Shown here: positions 47,462 to 59,840 of the stretch, piece after piece
How the letters are laid out: each line of letters opens with the position of its first letter
How positions within the stretch are numbered: the first letter of the stretch is position 1
Origin: Methylovorus sp. MM2
GTDB taxonomy: Bacteria > Pseudomonadota > Gammaproteobacteria > Burkholderiales > Methylophilaceae
NCBI RefSeq assembly: GCF_001648895.1
Contig: NZ_LXUF01000001.1
Span: 806,001 to 870,000 of the forward strand
Direction: 5' to 3'
Length of the DNA stretch: 64,000 nucleotides
The notes under the pieces: generated by a model
The model's input: the letters and a program-made list of their open reading frames with translations, nothing else
Databases searched by the model: none
Told to the model about the DNA's origin: nothing
Position numbers and translations under genes: made by a program

Positions 47462-48553
47462 ATGGCACGTCCATTTAAACAACAGCGTGACCCCGGCGCT
47501 GTAAAAGCCAAACCAGTGGTCGTTGACCCTGATGCCATCCCGCAGAGGTTACATAAGTTACTTGCTTTGGCTGGTATCGGCTCCCGTCGTGATATGGAAG
47601 CGCTCATCGCCAGCGGTAAGGTGACGATCAATGGCAAGGTTGCACAGGTCGGCGCAGGTGTTGTGCCTAGTGATATCGTGCGCGTTGATAGCCGCCCAGT
47701 CCACCTGCCTTTTGAGGCAGAAATGCCAAAGGTGCTGATCTACCATAAGCCTGAAGGTGAGATCGTCAGTCAGGATGACCCCGAGAAACGTGCGAGCGTG
47801 TTCGATAAACTGCCTCATATCCGTGGCGCAAAATGGATCGCCATCGGTCGATTGGATATCAATACCTCAGGTTTGCTGATCTTTACGACTTCCGGTGAGT
47901 TGGCTAATCGTTTTATGCATCCACGTTACGAAGTCGAGCGTGAATATGCGGTGCGTATCTTTGGCGAGCTGACAGAAGGGCAGATGTTGCAACTGACTCA
48001 GGGTATCGAACTTGAAGATGGCCCCGCGAATTTTGACAGTATCTCTCCACAAGGTGGTGAAGGTTCAAACCACTGGTATCAGGTGATATTGCGTGAGGGC
48101 CGTAATCGTGAAGTGCGTCGACTTTTTGAAGCATTCCAACTGCCAGTCAGTCGCTTGATGCGCGTACGTTTTGGCTCAGTTAACCTGCCGCCACGCCTTA
48201 AGCGCGGCATGATGCTAGAGCTGGATGTGAAAGAAGTGACTGGTTTGCTCGAATGGGCAGGATTAGAAGTGCCAAGAGTAGCACCGCGCCAGCGTACTGC
48301 TCGCGAGATCGAAAAATCCGGTAAGGCATTCACACCCAAAGCACGCAATAAAGATGCAGAACCGATAGAGGCTGGTATTAGTGGTCGCAACAACCCGCGT
48401 CGTGTGACTAAGACAAAAGAAGAAACGCTCAAAGAAGGCTTCAAAGGCATTCAGTCTAAAAAGCCTGCTACAGGTCGTCGTATAAGACAGAGTTCTGACA
48501 TCGTGCCGCCAAAACCACAGAAGCGCAGTGACAGAAATCGCGGTAGGGGATAA
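47462..48553 (+). CDS. rluB: 23S rRNA pseudouridine(2605) synthase RluB
   Basis: A 363-residue pseudouridine synthase. An S4 RNA-binding domain (QRLHKLLALAGIGSRRDMEALI) is followed by the RsuA-type catalytic domain with the catalytic Asp132 in IGRLDINTSGLLIFT, and later EGRNREVRRLFEAF. A basic, low-complexity tail of about 80 residues (rich in Lys, Arg, Pro, Gly) extends beyond the core, as in many RluB. The scpA-scpB-rluB order is typical. Confidence 0.94.
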   Translation: MARPFKQQRDPGAVKAKPVVVDPDAIPQRLHKLLALAGIGSRRDMEALIASGKVTINGKVAQVGAGVVPSDIVRVDSRPVHLPFEAEMPKVLIYHKPEGEIVSQDDPEKRASVFDKLPHIRGAKWIAIGRLDINTSGLLIFTTSGELANRFMHPRYEVEREYAVRIFGELTEGQMLQLTQGIELEDGPANFDSISPQGGEGSNHWYQVILREGRNREVRRLFEAFQLPVSRLMRVRFGSVNLPPRLKRGMMLELDVKEVTGLLEWAGLEVPRVAPRQRTAREIEKSGKAFTPKARNKDAEPIEAGISGRNNPRRVTKTKEETLKEGFKGIQSKKPATGRRIRQSSDIVPPKPQKRSDRNRGRG

Positions 48554-48633
48554 AGCGACAAGCGTTGTTGTGTAATAAGACGAATTAGAACGAGATTTAT
48601 AGCACCATTAAAAAGTTTGAATAAGGGGATGTG

Positions 48634-49617
48634 ATGTTTCGTTATGCTTGGATGATTTTGCTCGCGCTGGTTCTTGCATCTTGTGGGTATAACGATAACC
48701 TTCATGTCCGCCATGGCATGCTAAAACTTCTGTGGCAGGAACATTACGCAGAGTTAGACGATGCATTAAACCAGCAATATCAATTGTATCGAGCGGGTAA
48801 GTTAAAAGGCAGAGATTTTTCTGATCAAATATGGACACTGCAAATGGCAGACCCTCTCTTTGCACCTAGATTCGAGAAGTATACGGAATCTAAGCCTGAG
48901 TCACGGTGGTCATACCTCATTCAAGGTTTTTTCTTGTTGCAGCAAGCGTCTAATGCCCGAGGTGATGATGTAGGAGCAAGAACCTCCGCTGATAAATTCA
49001 GCCGCATGACGGATTTGGCTATGAATGCAAGATATGCATTTAAGCAGGCAGAGAAAAATTCGGCCCCAGAAAGCTTTACTGCTGCGGGGCTGATCAAGAT
49101 CAATATGTTACTTGGCGTACGCGCTGGGAATGCTGATCTTGTTAGCGATGGAATGATGGCTGATCCCACTATATGGCGGGCCGCAATTGCTTACTTCAAT
49201 ACGCTTTATCCACAATGGGGTGGCACCGAGGCTGAGATGCTGGCTTTTATCCAACGTGTTAAACCCGGTAATCCCAAGTTGGCCGAATATCTGGATGCGG
49301 ATTTTTACTGGCGCAGAGGTTTAGATCTGGAGCTTGCTGGACGTACCGATGAAGCGATTGCTACTTATAATCAATCAATTAAGATATATCCACACGCGGA
49401 TGCATTGAAAAATGTCGGCGGGATTTATTTGCGTCAAGGCCAATGTGAGCTTGCCGAAGAGGTCCTGAAAAAGAACCTCAAAGAAAATGATGAGTGGGAC
49501 TTATGGACTTTGGAGACATTACATCAGGCACAGGTCTGCGCTGGTAGTTCCTGGCAGGCAAGAAGGACATTATCCAAACGAGACGAGCTGATATATAGAT
49601 ACCATGACGGTAACTAA
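48634..49617 (+). CDS. Lipoprotein with C-terminal TPR-like repeats, unknown function
   Basis: A 327-residue exported lipoprotein: the signal MFRYAWMILLALVLAS ends in the lipobox LASC with acylated Cys16 or near it. The ATG at 48634 follows AAGGGG; a GTG directly before is in frame. The mature part is helical. Around residues 225-305 two TPR-like units are seen (FYWRRGLDLELAGRTDEAIA, LKNVGGIYLRQGQCELAEEV). No partner is suggested by the neighbours; it converges on prmB. Confidence 0.82.
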   Translation: MFRYAWMILLALVLASCGYNDNLHVRHGMLKLLWQEHYAELDDALNQQYQLYRAGKLKGRDFSDQIWTLQMADPLFAPRFEKYTESKPESRWSYLIQGFFLLQQASNARGDDVGARTSADKFSRMTDLAMNARYAFKQAEKNSAPESFTAAGLIKINMLLGVRAGNADLVSDGMMADPTIWRAAIAYFNTLYPQWGGTEAEMLAFIQRVKPGNPKLAEYLDADFYWRRGLDLELAGRTDEAIATYNQSIKIYPHADALKNVGGIYLRQGQCELAEEVLKKNLKENDEWDLWTLETLHQAQVCAGSSWQARRTLSKRDELIYRYHDGN

Positions 49618-49629
49618 ATAGCTACTTGG

Positions 49630-52006
<2,377 letters not shown>

Positions 52007-52064
52007 CGTTTAAGCTAGTCAATATTTTATTTACGCTATTCTAACAGTTGGTACCATGCAAATG

Positions 52065-52091
52065 AAAACGCCCACGCAATGTGGGCGTTTT
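52065..52091 (-). terminator. Rho-independent terminator after dapD
   Basis: Stem aaaacgcccac (52065-52075) with gtgggcgtttt (52081-52091) and a 5-base loop. Read on the minus strand it ends in TTTT about 22 bases after the dapD stop. It splits dapD from the ArsC-like-dapE-prmB operon. Confidence 0.85.
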
Positions 52092-52113
52092 GAGTAGCAA
52101 TTTTTATTAGTAT

Positions 52114-52941
52114 TTAAATGCCACGCAATAACTCATTAATGCCAACTTTACCTAAAGTCTTTTCATCGACTTTCTTTACGATGACGGCGCAATACAAGCT
52201 GTAGCTACCATCTTTTGATGGCAGGTTGCCGGAAACGACGACGGAACCTGAAGGTACACGACCATAGGTGACACTGCCAGTTTCGCGGTCATATATCTTG
52301 GTAGATTGGCCGATATAGACACCCATCGAGATGACGCAGTTGTCTTCAACCACAACACCTTCAACGACTTCTGACCGTGCGCCGATGAAACAGTTATCGC
52401 CAATGATGGTTGGCCCTGCCTGCACTGGCTCTAATACGCCGCCGATACCCACGCCGCCTGAGAGGTGAACATTCTTACCGATCTGTGCGCATGAGCCTAC
52501 CGTTGCCCATGTATCGACCATCGTGCCTTCACCGACATATGCGCCGATGTTGACGTAAGATGGCATCAAGACAGCGTTCTTGCCGATGAATGAACCGCGG
52601 CGAACGATTGCATTAGGCACTACGCGGAATCCACCTTCTTTGAAGTCTGCCTCAGTGAAATCAGCGAATTTTGGCGGTACTTTGTCGAAGTATTTAGTGA
52701 CACCGTCATCCATCAACACATTTTCTTCAAGACGGAATGAAAGCAATACGGCTTTCTTGATCCATTGATGCGTTTCCCACTCTTGTGTGTCGCCCTTGCG
52801 TGAAGCTACGCGCAAGCGGCCAGCATTGAGGTCTTCAAGCACTGCAAATACAGCATCTTTGACGTTCTTGTCGACATTGGATGGATTGATGTTGGCGCGG
52901 TTTTCAAACGCCGCTTCGATCGTGGTTTGTAAGTCACTCAT
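52114..52941 (-). CDS. dapD: 2,3,4,5-tetrahydropyridine-2,6-dicarboxylate N-succinyltransferase
   Basis: A 275-residue left-handed beta-helix acyltransferase, which commits tetrahydrodipicolinate to the succinylase branch of lysine synthesis. An N-terminal helical domain precedes hexapeptide repeats ([39 protein letters not shown]). The full DapD length and C terminus are present. Confidence 0.96.
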   Translation of the reverse strand: MSDLQTTIEAAFENRANINPSNVDKNVKDAVFAVLEDLNAGRLRVASRKGDTQEWETHQWIKKAVLLSFRLEENVLMDDGVTKYFDKVPPKFADFTEADFKEGGFRVVPNAIVRRGSFIGKNAVLMPSYVNIGAYVGEGTMVDTWATVGSCAQIGKNVHLSGGVGIGGVLEPVQAGPTIIGDNCFIGARSEVVEGVVVEDNCVISMGVYIGQSTKIYDRETGSVTYGRVPSGSVVVSGNLPSKDGSYSLYCAVIVKKVDEKTLGKVGINELLRGI

Positions 52942-53036
52942 CTGGATTCAGTTTCCGCTAGATACAAAAAAGCGGTATTTTACCCGAAAGCGGCGGGCAT
53001 ATCTCGCTTGATGTGCGGATTAGAGATTACAAGGCG

Positions 53037-53879
53037 TTATTTCTTATCGTCTTTTGCCGCTTCATACAAAGGCATCACGGTTGGGATGAGCCGCTTGATA
53101 TCTTCTATGCGTGATGCATCAGATGGGTGTGTGCTGAGGATTTCGGGTGGTTTTTCGCCGCCAGTCGATCCCATCTTCTCCCAGAGCGTGACGGCTGCGT
53201 TGGGGTTGTAACCTGCACGTGCAGCCAGCTCCAATCCCATTTCGTCGGCCTCATGTTCGGCGGTGCGGCTATTGGGTAGTGTTATACCCAGCGCCGCAAT
53301 CGAGCCTCCTACCGCCAAAGCAGTACCCGCATTGTTAGCATTTTTAGTTGCGATACCAACGAAGGCAGCAAGTCCAAGTAGGCCGAACTGTTGAGTTTTG
53401 GCTCGTGCCATTTGTTCGCGGACATGTTCGCGCAAGGCGTGAGATATTTCATGCCCCATGACGGCGGCTAACTCGTCGTCTGTCGGTTTGATCTTGTCGA
53501 GCAGGCCGGTATAGACCATGATTTTGCCGCCAGCCATGCAGTAGGCGTTGATCTCCTTGCTTTCCTGAACGTTAACTTCCCAATCCCATTTAAGTGCGTC
53601 AGGTCTGAATGTACCCACCTGTGCTATTAGTCGCTGCGCAATGGCACGTACCCGTTGGGTTTCTTTACTATCTGTATTCAATAGTTTTTTTGATTCGGCA
53701 GTTTTGATGGTTTTCTGATAGGCCAGTGCTGATTGGTCGACGGCCTCTTTTTCACTTACACCAACCATATACTGCTTCCGATCAACGCCTACTGCACCAG
53801 ATTGGGTGCTGCTGGTCGTCGCGCATCCTGTTAAATTGAGTGAAAGCAGGGCGGCAATAAGTAGAAAGATGCGTTTCAT
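53037..53879 (-). CDS. M48-family metalloprotease lipoprotein (LoiP/YggG-like)
   Basis: A 280-residue lipoprotein: signal MKRIFLLIAALLSLN with lipobox LTGC (Cys19). The zinc motif HEISH lies in AAVMGHEISHALREHVR, with the third ligand Glu in TAEHEADEMGLEL. The family includes LoiP and BepA-like envelope quality-control proteases. It has no TPR domain, so LoiP is the closer model. Confidence 0.9.
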   Translation of the reverse strand: MKRIFLLIAALLSLNLTGCATTSSTQSGAVGVDRKQYMVGVSEKEAVDQSALAYQKTIKTAESKKLLNTDSKETQRVRAIAQRLIAQVGTFRPDALKWDWEVNVQESKEINAYCMAGGKIMVYTGLLDKIKPTDDELAAVMGHEISHALREHVREQMARAKTQQFGLLGLAAFVGIATKNANNAGTALAVGGSIAALGITLPNSRTAEHEADEMGLELAARAGYNPNAAVTLWEKMGSTGGEKPPEILSTHPSDASRIEDIKRLIPTVMPLYEAAKDDKK

Positions 53880-53983
53880 GTCGTATTCTTTAGTGAAACA
53901 AATATTAAGGGGGACAAATTAAGCTAGTGGCGCATTTTAAAGTTAACGATTTATATCGCAACCTTATTTTGCCAATTATAGCC

Positions 53984-55867
53984 CTAGAGAATCACTTGTG
54001 CACCGAGTTCAACTACGCGATTGGGCGGCAGGTTGAAATGATTGGTTACGCTATCTGAGTTACGGAACATCGCAATAAATAATTTCTTGCGCCAGAAGGC
54101 GATCTCGGTTTTTTTATCCGGAATCAATGTTTCTTTGCCGATAAAGAATGAGGTGTCCATCGTATCAAGTTCCAGTCCTTGCGATGCGCAGAGTGCCAAG
54201 TCTGCTGGTAGGTCAGGGTCGTCCTTGAATCCATAGTGGGCAGTGACGCGATAGAAATTGTGCGGCAGCTTTTCGACCTCAATACGGTCTTCTATAGCCA
54301 CAAAAGGGATTTCCTCTATTCTGACAGTAAGTACTACGACCCGCTCATGCAGCACTTTGTTGTGTTTGAGGTTATGTAGCAGGGAATGAGGTACACCATA
54401 AGGGTCAGGGGTTAGGAACACCGCATTGCCGGGTATACGGGTGGGTGGATAGAGACCTAGGGACTCGATGAACGGGTCGAGTGCCATAGATTCTGCCTTC
54501 AAATGTTTGAGTAGCAGATCGCGTCCGGCTTTCCATGTAGTCATCAACGTAAATATGACGATTCCTACTAATAATGGGAACCAGCCGCCATCAGGTATCT
54601 TGAGTACGTTCGCACTGAAGAAGGCAACATCAACAACCAGAAACACCGAAATCAATAGCCCGATACGCAACCAGCTCCAATTCCAGAGACCGCGGAACAC
54701 GATACCGGCGAGCAGTGTAGTGAAAAACATATTGCCAGTGACTGCGATACCATAAGCGGCAGCAAGATCGCCCGATGAGCCAAAGCCTATGACCAGTGCC
54801 ATAACAGCGACCATTAGCCCCCAATTGACGCGCGGCATGTATATTTGGCCTTCGCGACTCTCAGATGTATGGTGCACTTGCATGCGAGGTAGATAGCCAA
54901 GTTGTAAAGCTTGTCGCGATATTGAGAATGCACCTGAGATAACCGCTTGTGATGCGATTACGGTGGCGAGCGTGGCTAAACCAATCAGCGGATAGAGCAT
55001 CCAGTCTGGTGCCATCAGGTAAAAAGGATTCTGCACCGCGCTGTTGTCATGCAGAATCAATGCGCCTTGCCCAAAGTAATTGAGAATCAAAGCGGGTAAG
55101 ACAAACCCGAACCATACGAGTTGAATAGGTTTTCTGCCGAAATGTCCCATGTCTGCATATAGCGCCTCGGTACCAGTGACTGCTAATACGACAGAGCCTA
55201 ATGCAACAAACGCCAGCCAAGGATGAGCCGTGAAGAAATACAAACCATAGATAGGGTTGATCGCCTGCAATACAGATGGCTCATGCATGATGTTAAGGGC
55301 ACCTAATACACCAAGTGTACCGAACCATACCAGCATGACAGGGCCGAACAGTGCGCCGACGACAGCAGTGCCACGGCTTTGTACGAAGAACAAGATGAAT
55401 AGAACGATGATAGTAATAGGAAGTATCCAAGACTCAAGCCCGGGCGCTGCGATACCTAAACCTTCAACTGCTGAAAGTACCGAAATTGCGGGGGTAATCA
55501 TGCCGTCGGCATAGAACATACAGGCGCCGAGTATGCCGATCAGCATCACGGTATGTTGTCTTCGTTTTTTACCCGCTAGCGTCCTGCTGGCTAACGCTAG
55601 AAGCGCCATGATGCCACCTTCGCCACGGTTATCAGCCCGCGTGATGAAGGCGATATATTTAACCGACACCACCATGATCAGCGCCCAAAGTATCAAAGAC
55701 AATATACCGAATATATTGTCGTGAGTGATGGGTACGGGGTGGCGGCTAACTGCAAAGACCTCTTTCATCGTATACAGCGGGCTTGTGCCAATATCGCCAT
55801 ATACAACACCTAAAGCGGCAAGCGCTAATGCGGGCATTCGGGTACTGCGATTACTGGAAGAATCCAT
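53984..55867 (-). CDS. kup: Low-affinity potassium uptake protein Kup
   Basis: A 627-residue K+/H+ symporter of the KUP/HAK/KT family with about 12 membrane helices. The signature GVVYGDIGTSPLYTMKEVF is at the N terminus, followed by ADNRGEGGIMALLALASR. A cytoplasmic C-terminal domain of about 150 residues is present. Monocistronic in appearance. Confidence 0.95.
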   Translation of the reverse strand: MDSSSNRSTRMPALALAALGVVYGDIGTSPLYTMKEVFAVSRHPVPITHDNIFGILSLILWALIMVVSVKYIAFITRADNRGEGGIMALLALASRTLAGKKRRQHTVMLIGILGACMFYADGMITPAISVLSAVEGLGIAAPGLESWILPITIIVLFILFFVQSRGTAVVGALFGPVMLVWFGTLGVLGALNIMHEPSVLQAINPIYGLYFFTAHPWLAFVALGSVVLAVTGTEALYADMGHFGRKPIQLVWFGFVLPALILNYFGQGALILHDNSAVQNPFYLMAPDWMLYPLIGLATLATVIASQAVISGAFSISRQALQLGYLPRMQVHHTSESREGQIYMPRVNWGLMVAVMALVIGFGSSGDLAAAYGIAVTGNMFFTTLLAGIVFRGLWNWSWLRIGLLISVFLVVDVAFFSANVLKIPDGGWFPLLVGIVIFTLMTTWKAGRDLLLKHLKAESMALDPFIESLGLYPPTRIPGNAVFLTPDPYGVPHSLLHNLKHNKVLHERVVVLTVRIEEIPFVAIEDRIEVEKLPHNFYRVTAHYGFKDDPDLPADLALCASQGLELDTMDTSFFIGKETLIPDKKTEIAFWRKKLFIAMFRNSDSVTNHFNLPPNRVVELGAQVIL

Positions 55868-55991
55868 CCGGGACGAGCTCAGAAAAGCATTGGCGCGATT
55901 CTATCAGTTAATGATTGCCCGCTGTGATATATGGGAGATATTCCCGATTTAATGTGCTAATTTAGCAACGCTTTTTATCACAGCATCCATT

Positions 55992-57020
55992 TCACTCATT
56001 ATCATGCAGTACTTTTTTCAGCTCGGATGCTGCCTGTAATATGCCAGAGATTGCGGCTGGCGTACCGGCCAGAGGGTTCAGCAGACCAAAGTCGTGGATC
56101 GTGCCCAGATAGCGTGTGGCCGTGACCTTAACGCCCGCTTCTGAGAGCTTGCGTGCGTAAGACTCACCTTCGTCACGGAGCACGTCGAACTCTGCTGTTT
56201 GCACTAGGGTTGGTGGTAAGCCTTTAAGTTGCGCTAAAGATGCCTGTAGCGGGGATGAGTAGATGTCTTTGCGTTTTTCTTTATTCGGGCTGTAATTATC
56301 CCAGAACCACTGCATCATCTTTTTGGTGAGAAAGTAACCTTCTTCAAACTGCTGGTAAGACTCGGTTTCAAAGTCGGCATCAGTCACCGGCCAGAATAAT
56401 ACCTGATAGCGGATATCAGGCCCGCCCAGTTCTTTTGCCTTCAGGCTGACAACCGTCGCCATATTGCCACCAGCGCTGTTGCCTGCGACGGCTAGGCGCT
56501 TACCATCCACATTAATCTCATCCCCATGTTCAGCGACCCATTTGGTTGCTTTATAGGCTTGGTTGATCGCGTTAGGGTAACGTTCTTCAGGTGACGGCGT
56601 GTAATTGACAAATATAACTGCGGCATGGGTTTCAATCGCCAGATCCCTGACTAATCTTTTATGGGTGGGAAAATCCCCTAATACCCAACCACCACCGTGG
56701 AAAAATACCACTGCTGGCAATGCTTCACTAATACCTTGAGGGCGCACGATATCGAGCGAAATGGTTTCTCCATCAACATTGATGTCTTTGCTGGATATAT
56801 CAACGCCTGAAACGTCGACATTTACGCTCGCTTGGGCTTGGATTAGCACTTTGCGCGCTTCGGCGGGCGATAAAGTCTCAATCGCAGGGTCATCAGACTT
56901 TGCCAGTGTTTTTAAGAATTTTAAGGTGGCGGGTTCGATCTTATCTGCGTTGGAGGCTAAATCTTGGGGAACGACAAAAAAGGAGAAATCAGGGAATAGC
57001 CAGTGTTTCAGGAATTTCAT
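55992..57020 (-). CDS. Alpha/beta hydrolase, hormone-sensitive-lipase family esterase
   Basis: A 342-residue enzyme. The oxyanion motif FFHGGGWVLGD and nucleophile Ser182 in AGNSAGGNMATV mark the HSL (bacterial family IV) esterases; the Asp and His of the triad lie in AEFDVLRDEG and GTIHDFGLL. An N-terminal cap of about 95 residues precedes the fold. No clear signal peptide. Substrate unknown, likely short-chain esters. Confidence 0.9.
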   Translation of the reverse strand: MKFLKHWLFPDFSFFVVPQDLASNADKIEPATLKFLKTLAKSDDPAIETLSPAEARKVLIQAQASVNVDVSGVDISSKDINVDGETISLDIVRPQGISEALPAVVFFHGGGWVLGDFPTHKRLVRDLAIETHAAVIFVNYTPSPEERYPNAINQAYKATKWVAEHGDEINVDGKRLAVAGNSAGGNMATVVSLKAKELGGPDIRYQVLFWPVTDADFETESYQQFEEGYFLTKKMMQWFWDNYSPNKEKRKDIYSSPLQASLAQLKGLPPTLVQTAEFDVLRDEGESYARKLSEAGVKVTATRYLGTIHDFGLLNPLAGTPAAISGILQAASELKKVLHDNE

Positions 57021-57137
57021 GCTCGAGCCTTATATTGAGATCAGTAAATCTAATCATAGAAGGCTTCTAGAGCTGGGTATGTCAGTCTTAGCTTAAAGGT
57101 TTGTAGGAATGAATGAATGAAGTACATTTTATAGGGG

Positions 57138-58346
57138 TTAAATCTCGGTGATCTCGGCTTCCGCTGTGCCATCTTTGAATCTCAGATTAACGGGCTGCCC
57201 TTTTGATAGCTGCTGCTTTGCTGTGATTAATTGGCCTGTACGATCCTGCACAAAAGCATAACCGCGTTCTAATACAGCTTGAGGATTTAAGTGCTGTAGA
57301 TTTTGCAGAAGCCTATTCAGGCGTTGCTGTTGCTGTTGTATCTGCATGGTGTTGGCAGTTTTTAAGCGTAACTGTAGCTGCGATAGATGATTCTTTTTAT
57401 GTGTAATTTGCTGTGCTGGTGATATGAGCCGTTTGGCTAAATAATCGAGATGCTGCATACGCCTATCAAGCAGATAGCCTATCTGCCGTGTTGTACGTTG
57501 TTTTAGCTGTTGTAGATGCGTGAACAAAGCTGTGCGATTCGGTGTTGCGAGCTCAGCCGCGGCTGTGGGTGTAGGCGCGCGTTGGTCAGCGACGAAATCT
57601 GCAATGGTGAAATCGGTTTCATGCCCTACGCCGCTAATCACGGGAATAGGGCATGCATGGATCGCCCTTGCTACGATCTCTTCATTGAACTGCCATAAAT
57701 CTTCGATGCTGCCACCGCCTCGGCAGACGATCAATACATCGCACTCGGCTCTTGCGCTAGCTTGCTCTATTGCCGATGTGATCAAGTTGGCAGCGCCCTT
57801 ACCCTGAACCGGGGTAGGGTAGATGATGACGGGAATACTCGGCATGCGGCGCTTAAGTGTGGTGAGTACATCACGTAATGCTGCGGCATCTGGTGAAGTG
57901 ACAACGCCGATTTGGCGAGGATGCGGCGGTAAGGGTTTCTTTAAACTTTCATCGAATAGCCCTTCGTTTTGCAGCTTGATGCGCAATCGCTCATAAGCTT
58001 CGAACAAAGTACCTAAGCCTGCGCGCTGTAAGAATTCTATCGTGAGCTGAAAATCACCTCTTGCTTCATAAAGCGTTACCAATGCCCGTGCTTCGACTTT
58101 GTCGCCTTCTTTTGGTACCCAGTCGAGATAGCTATTGCGACCACGGAACATCACACAACGCACTTGCGCGCCAGCATCTTTCAGCGAGAAATACCAATGC
58201 CCGGAAGCCGCACGGGTCAGGTTGGAAATCTCACCGCTGACCCAGAACAATGGAAAGCTGCGTTCCAGCACATCGCGCGCCAAACGATTAAGCTCAGTCA
58301 CGGTCAATACTTTTGCGTTCGGAGTGCTGCCTGTGTTTTCGGTCAT
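57138..58346 (-). CDS. xseA: Exodeoxyribonuclease VII large subunit
   Basis: A 402-residue nuclease subunit. The N-terminal OB-fold (FPLFWVSGEISNLTRAASGHWYF is its core, beginning FPLFWVSG) precedes the catalytic domain with CRGGGSIEDLWQFNEE and SGVGHETDFTIADFVAD. A Gln-rich coiled coil and the NPQAVLERGYAFV end follow. It degrades single-stranded DNA with XseB, which is not in the window. Divergent from dsbB. Confidence 0.95.
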   Translation of the reverse strand: MTENTGSTPNAKVLTVTELNRLARDVLERSFPLFWVSGEISNLTRAASGHWYFSLKDAGAQVRCVMFRGRNSYLDWVPKEGDKVEARALVTLYEARGDFQLTIEFLQRAGLGTLFEAYERLRIKLQNEGLFDESLKKPLPPHPRQIGVVTSPDAAALRDVLTTLKRRMPSIPVIIYPTPVQGKGAANLITSAIEQASARAECDVLIVCRGGGSIEDLWQFNEEIVARAIHACPIPVISGVGHETDFTIADFVADQRAPTPTAAAELATPNRTALFTHLQQLKQRTTRQIGYLLDRRMQHLDYLAKRLISPAQQITHKKNHLSQLQLRLKTANTMQIQQQQQRLNRLLQNLQHLNPQAVLERGYAFVQDRTGQLITAKQQLSKGQPVNLRFKDGTAEAEITEI

Positions 58347-58401
58347 GCCGTCGTTAATCCGTTACAATATCAACTTAAATTATAAGGCTTGGACGTTGCT
58401 T

Positions 58402-58899
58402 ATGCTAAACAAACTATTCGGTAAAAGAACTGGTTATCTTCTGGGGTTCATTGTCAGTTTTGGTCTGGTGGGGATGGCCTTATACATCCAGCAAAAATAT
58501 AATCTGGAGCCGTGTCCGCTTTGTATATCTCAGCGCATCGCTTTTATGGTGCTGGGTTTGTTGTTTCTGGGTGCTGCTATTCACGGCCCCAAAGGTTGGG
58601 GGCGCAATGTCTATGGGCTTTTGCATTTCACTGCCGCTGCAGCGGGTGCAGGCATCGCCTCAAGGCATATCTGGATACAGGCCAACCCAGAAAAGGTAAT
58701 GGCTGAATGCGGCGCCGGTTTTGATTATATTTTCGAAACTTTCCCGATGAAGCGCGCAATGGAGCTTGTGTTTAGAGGCACAGGCGAATGCTCTGCGATC
58801 GATTGGACATTGTTTGGCATTACCATCCCTCAACTTTCACTTGTAGCGTTCGTCTTTTTGGCGGGCTATGCGATATTTTTGGCAACATTGAAAAAATAA
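58402..58899 (+). CDS. dsbB: Disulfide bond formation protein B
   Basis: A 165-residue four-helix membrane protein that reoxidises DsbA and passes electrons to quinone. The two redox pairs are intact: Cys38/Cys41 in EPCPLC and Cys103/Cys130 in the second periplasmic loop. The ATG at 58402 gives the normal N terminus; a much longer open frame upstream overlaps xseA on the other strand. Followed by cysM after 16 bases. Confidence 0.94.
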   Translation: MLNKLFGKRTGYLLGFIVSFGLVGMALYIQQKYNLEPCPLCISQRIAFMVLGLLFLGAAIHGPKGWGRNVYGLLHFTAAAAGAGIASRHIWIQANPEKVMAECGAGFDYIFETFPMKRAMELVFRGTGECSAIDWTLFGITIPQLSLVAFVFLAGYAIFLATLKK

Positions 58900-58915
58900 G
58901 TTTAAAGAACACAGC

Positions 58916-59803
58916 ATGTATAAAACCCTTGAAGATTATGTAGGTAATACCCCTTTAGTTAAACTGCAACGCTTACCCGGTAAGACTAGCAATACCATCT
59001 TGTTGAAGCTGGAAGGGAATAATCCGGCAGGGTCTGTCAAAGACCGGCCCGCGCTCTCCATGATCACCCGTGCCGAAGCGCGTGGCGATATCAAACCCGG
59101 AGATACGCTGATTGAAGCGACTTCGGGTAATACCGGGATCGCATTGGCAATGGCCGCTGCCATGCGCGGCTACAAGATGGTGCTGGTGATGCCAGAGAAC
59201 CAGAGTATCGAGCGTCGACAGACAATGAAAGCATTTGGCGCAGAGCTTGTGCTCACCCCAAAAGACGGCAGTATGGAGCTGGCGCGTGATGTTGCCTTGA
59301 AGCTGCAAGCCGAAGGTGAAGGCATCGTGCTGGATCAATTCGGTAATCAGGATAACCCGCTGGCGCACTACGAAGGTACAGGCCCCGAGATATGGCGTGA
59401 TACCAAGGGCAAGGTGACGCATTTCGTTTCCAGTATGGGCACAACAGGCACCATCATGGGCACATCGCGTTACCTGAAAGAGCAAAACCCTGATATCAAG
59501 ATCATCGGTGTGCAGCCTGAAGAGGGCGCGCAGATTCCCGGTATCCGTAAATGGCCTGAAGAATATCTGCCCAGCATCTATGATGCAAAACGTATCGATG
59601 AGTTGGTCTATGTGAGCCAGAAACATGCGGAGAGCCTGACAAGGAAACTTGCCAGCGTTGAAGGTATATTCGCAGGTATATCATCTGGCGGTGCTTTGCA
59701 TGCCGCGCTTGAGCTTTCCAAGACGGTGGAGAATGCTGTGATTGTCTCTATCGTGTGTGATCGTGGTGACCGCTATCTTTCCACTGGTGTATTCCCGGCT
59801 TAG
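58916..59803 (+). CDS. cysM: Cysteine synthase B (O-acetylserine sulfhydrylase B)
   Basis: A 295-residue PLP enzyme making cysteine from O-acetylserine and sulfide or thiosulfate. PLP lysine Lys42 in NNPAGSVKDRPA, substrate loop EATSGNTGIALAMAAA, and phosphate-binding GTTGTIMGTSRYL are present. The CysM-type C terminus (VCDRGDRYLSTGVF) supports B over A. Confidence 0.95.
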   Translation: MYKTLEDYVGNTPLVKLQRLPGKTSNTILLKLEGNNPAGSVKDRPALSMITRAEARGDIKPGDTLIEATSGNTGIALAMAAAMRGYKMVLVMPENQSIERRQTMKAFGAELVLTPKDGSMELARDVALKLQAEGEGIVLDQFGNQDNPLAHYEGTGPEIWRDTKGKVTHFVSSMGTTGTIMGTSRYLKEQNPDIKIIGVQPEEGAQIPGIRKWPEEYLPSIYDAKRIDELVYVSQKHAESLTRKLASVEGIFAGISSGGALHAALELSKTVENAVIVSIVCDRGDRYLSTGVFPA

Positions 59804-59840
59804 TGTGCTTGCGCGTGATTTTTAGATAAAGTGAGCTGAG

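Noticed and set aside
58135-58401. A long N-terminal extension of dsbB
   Set aside because: It overlaps xseA on the other strand; the Met at 58402 gives the standard DsbB N terminus and length.
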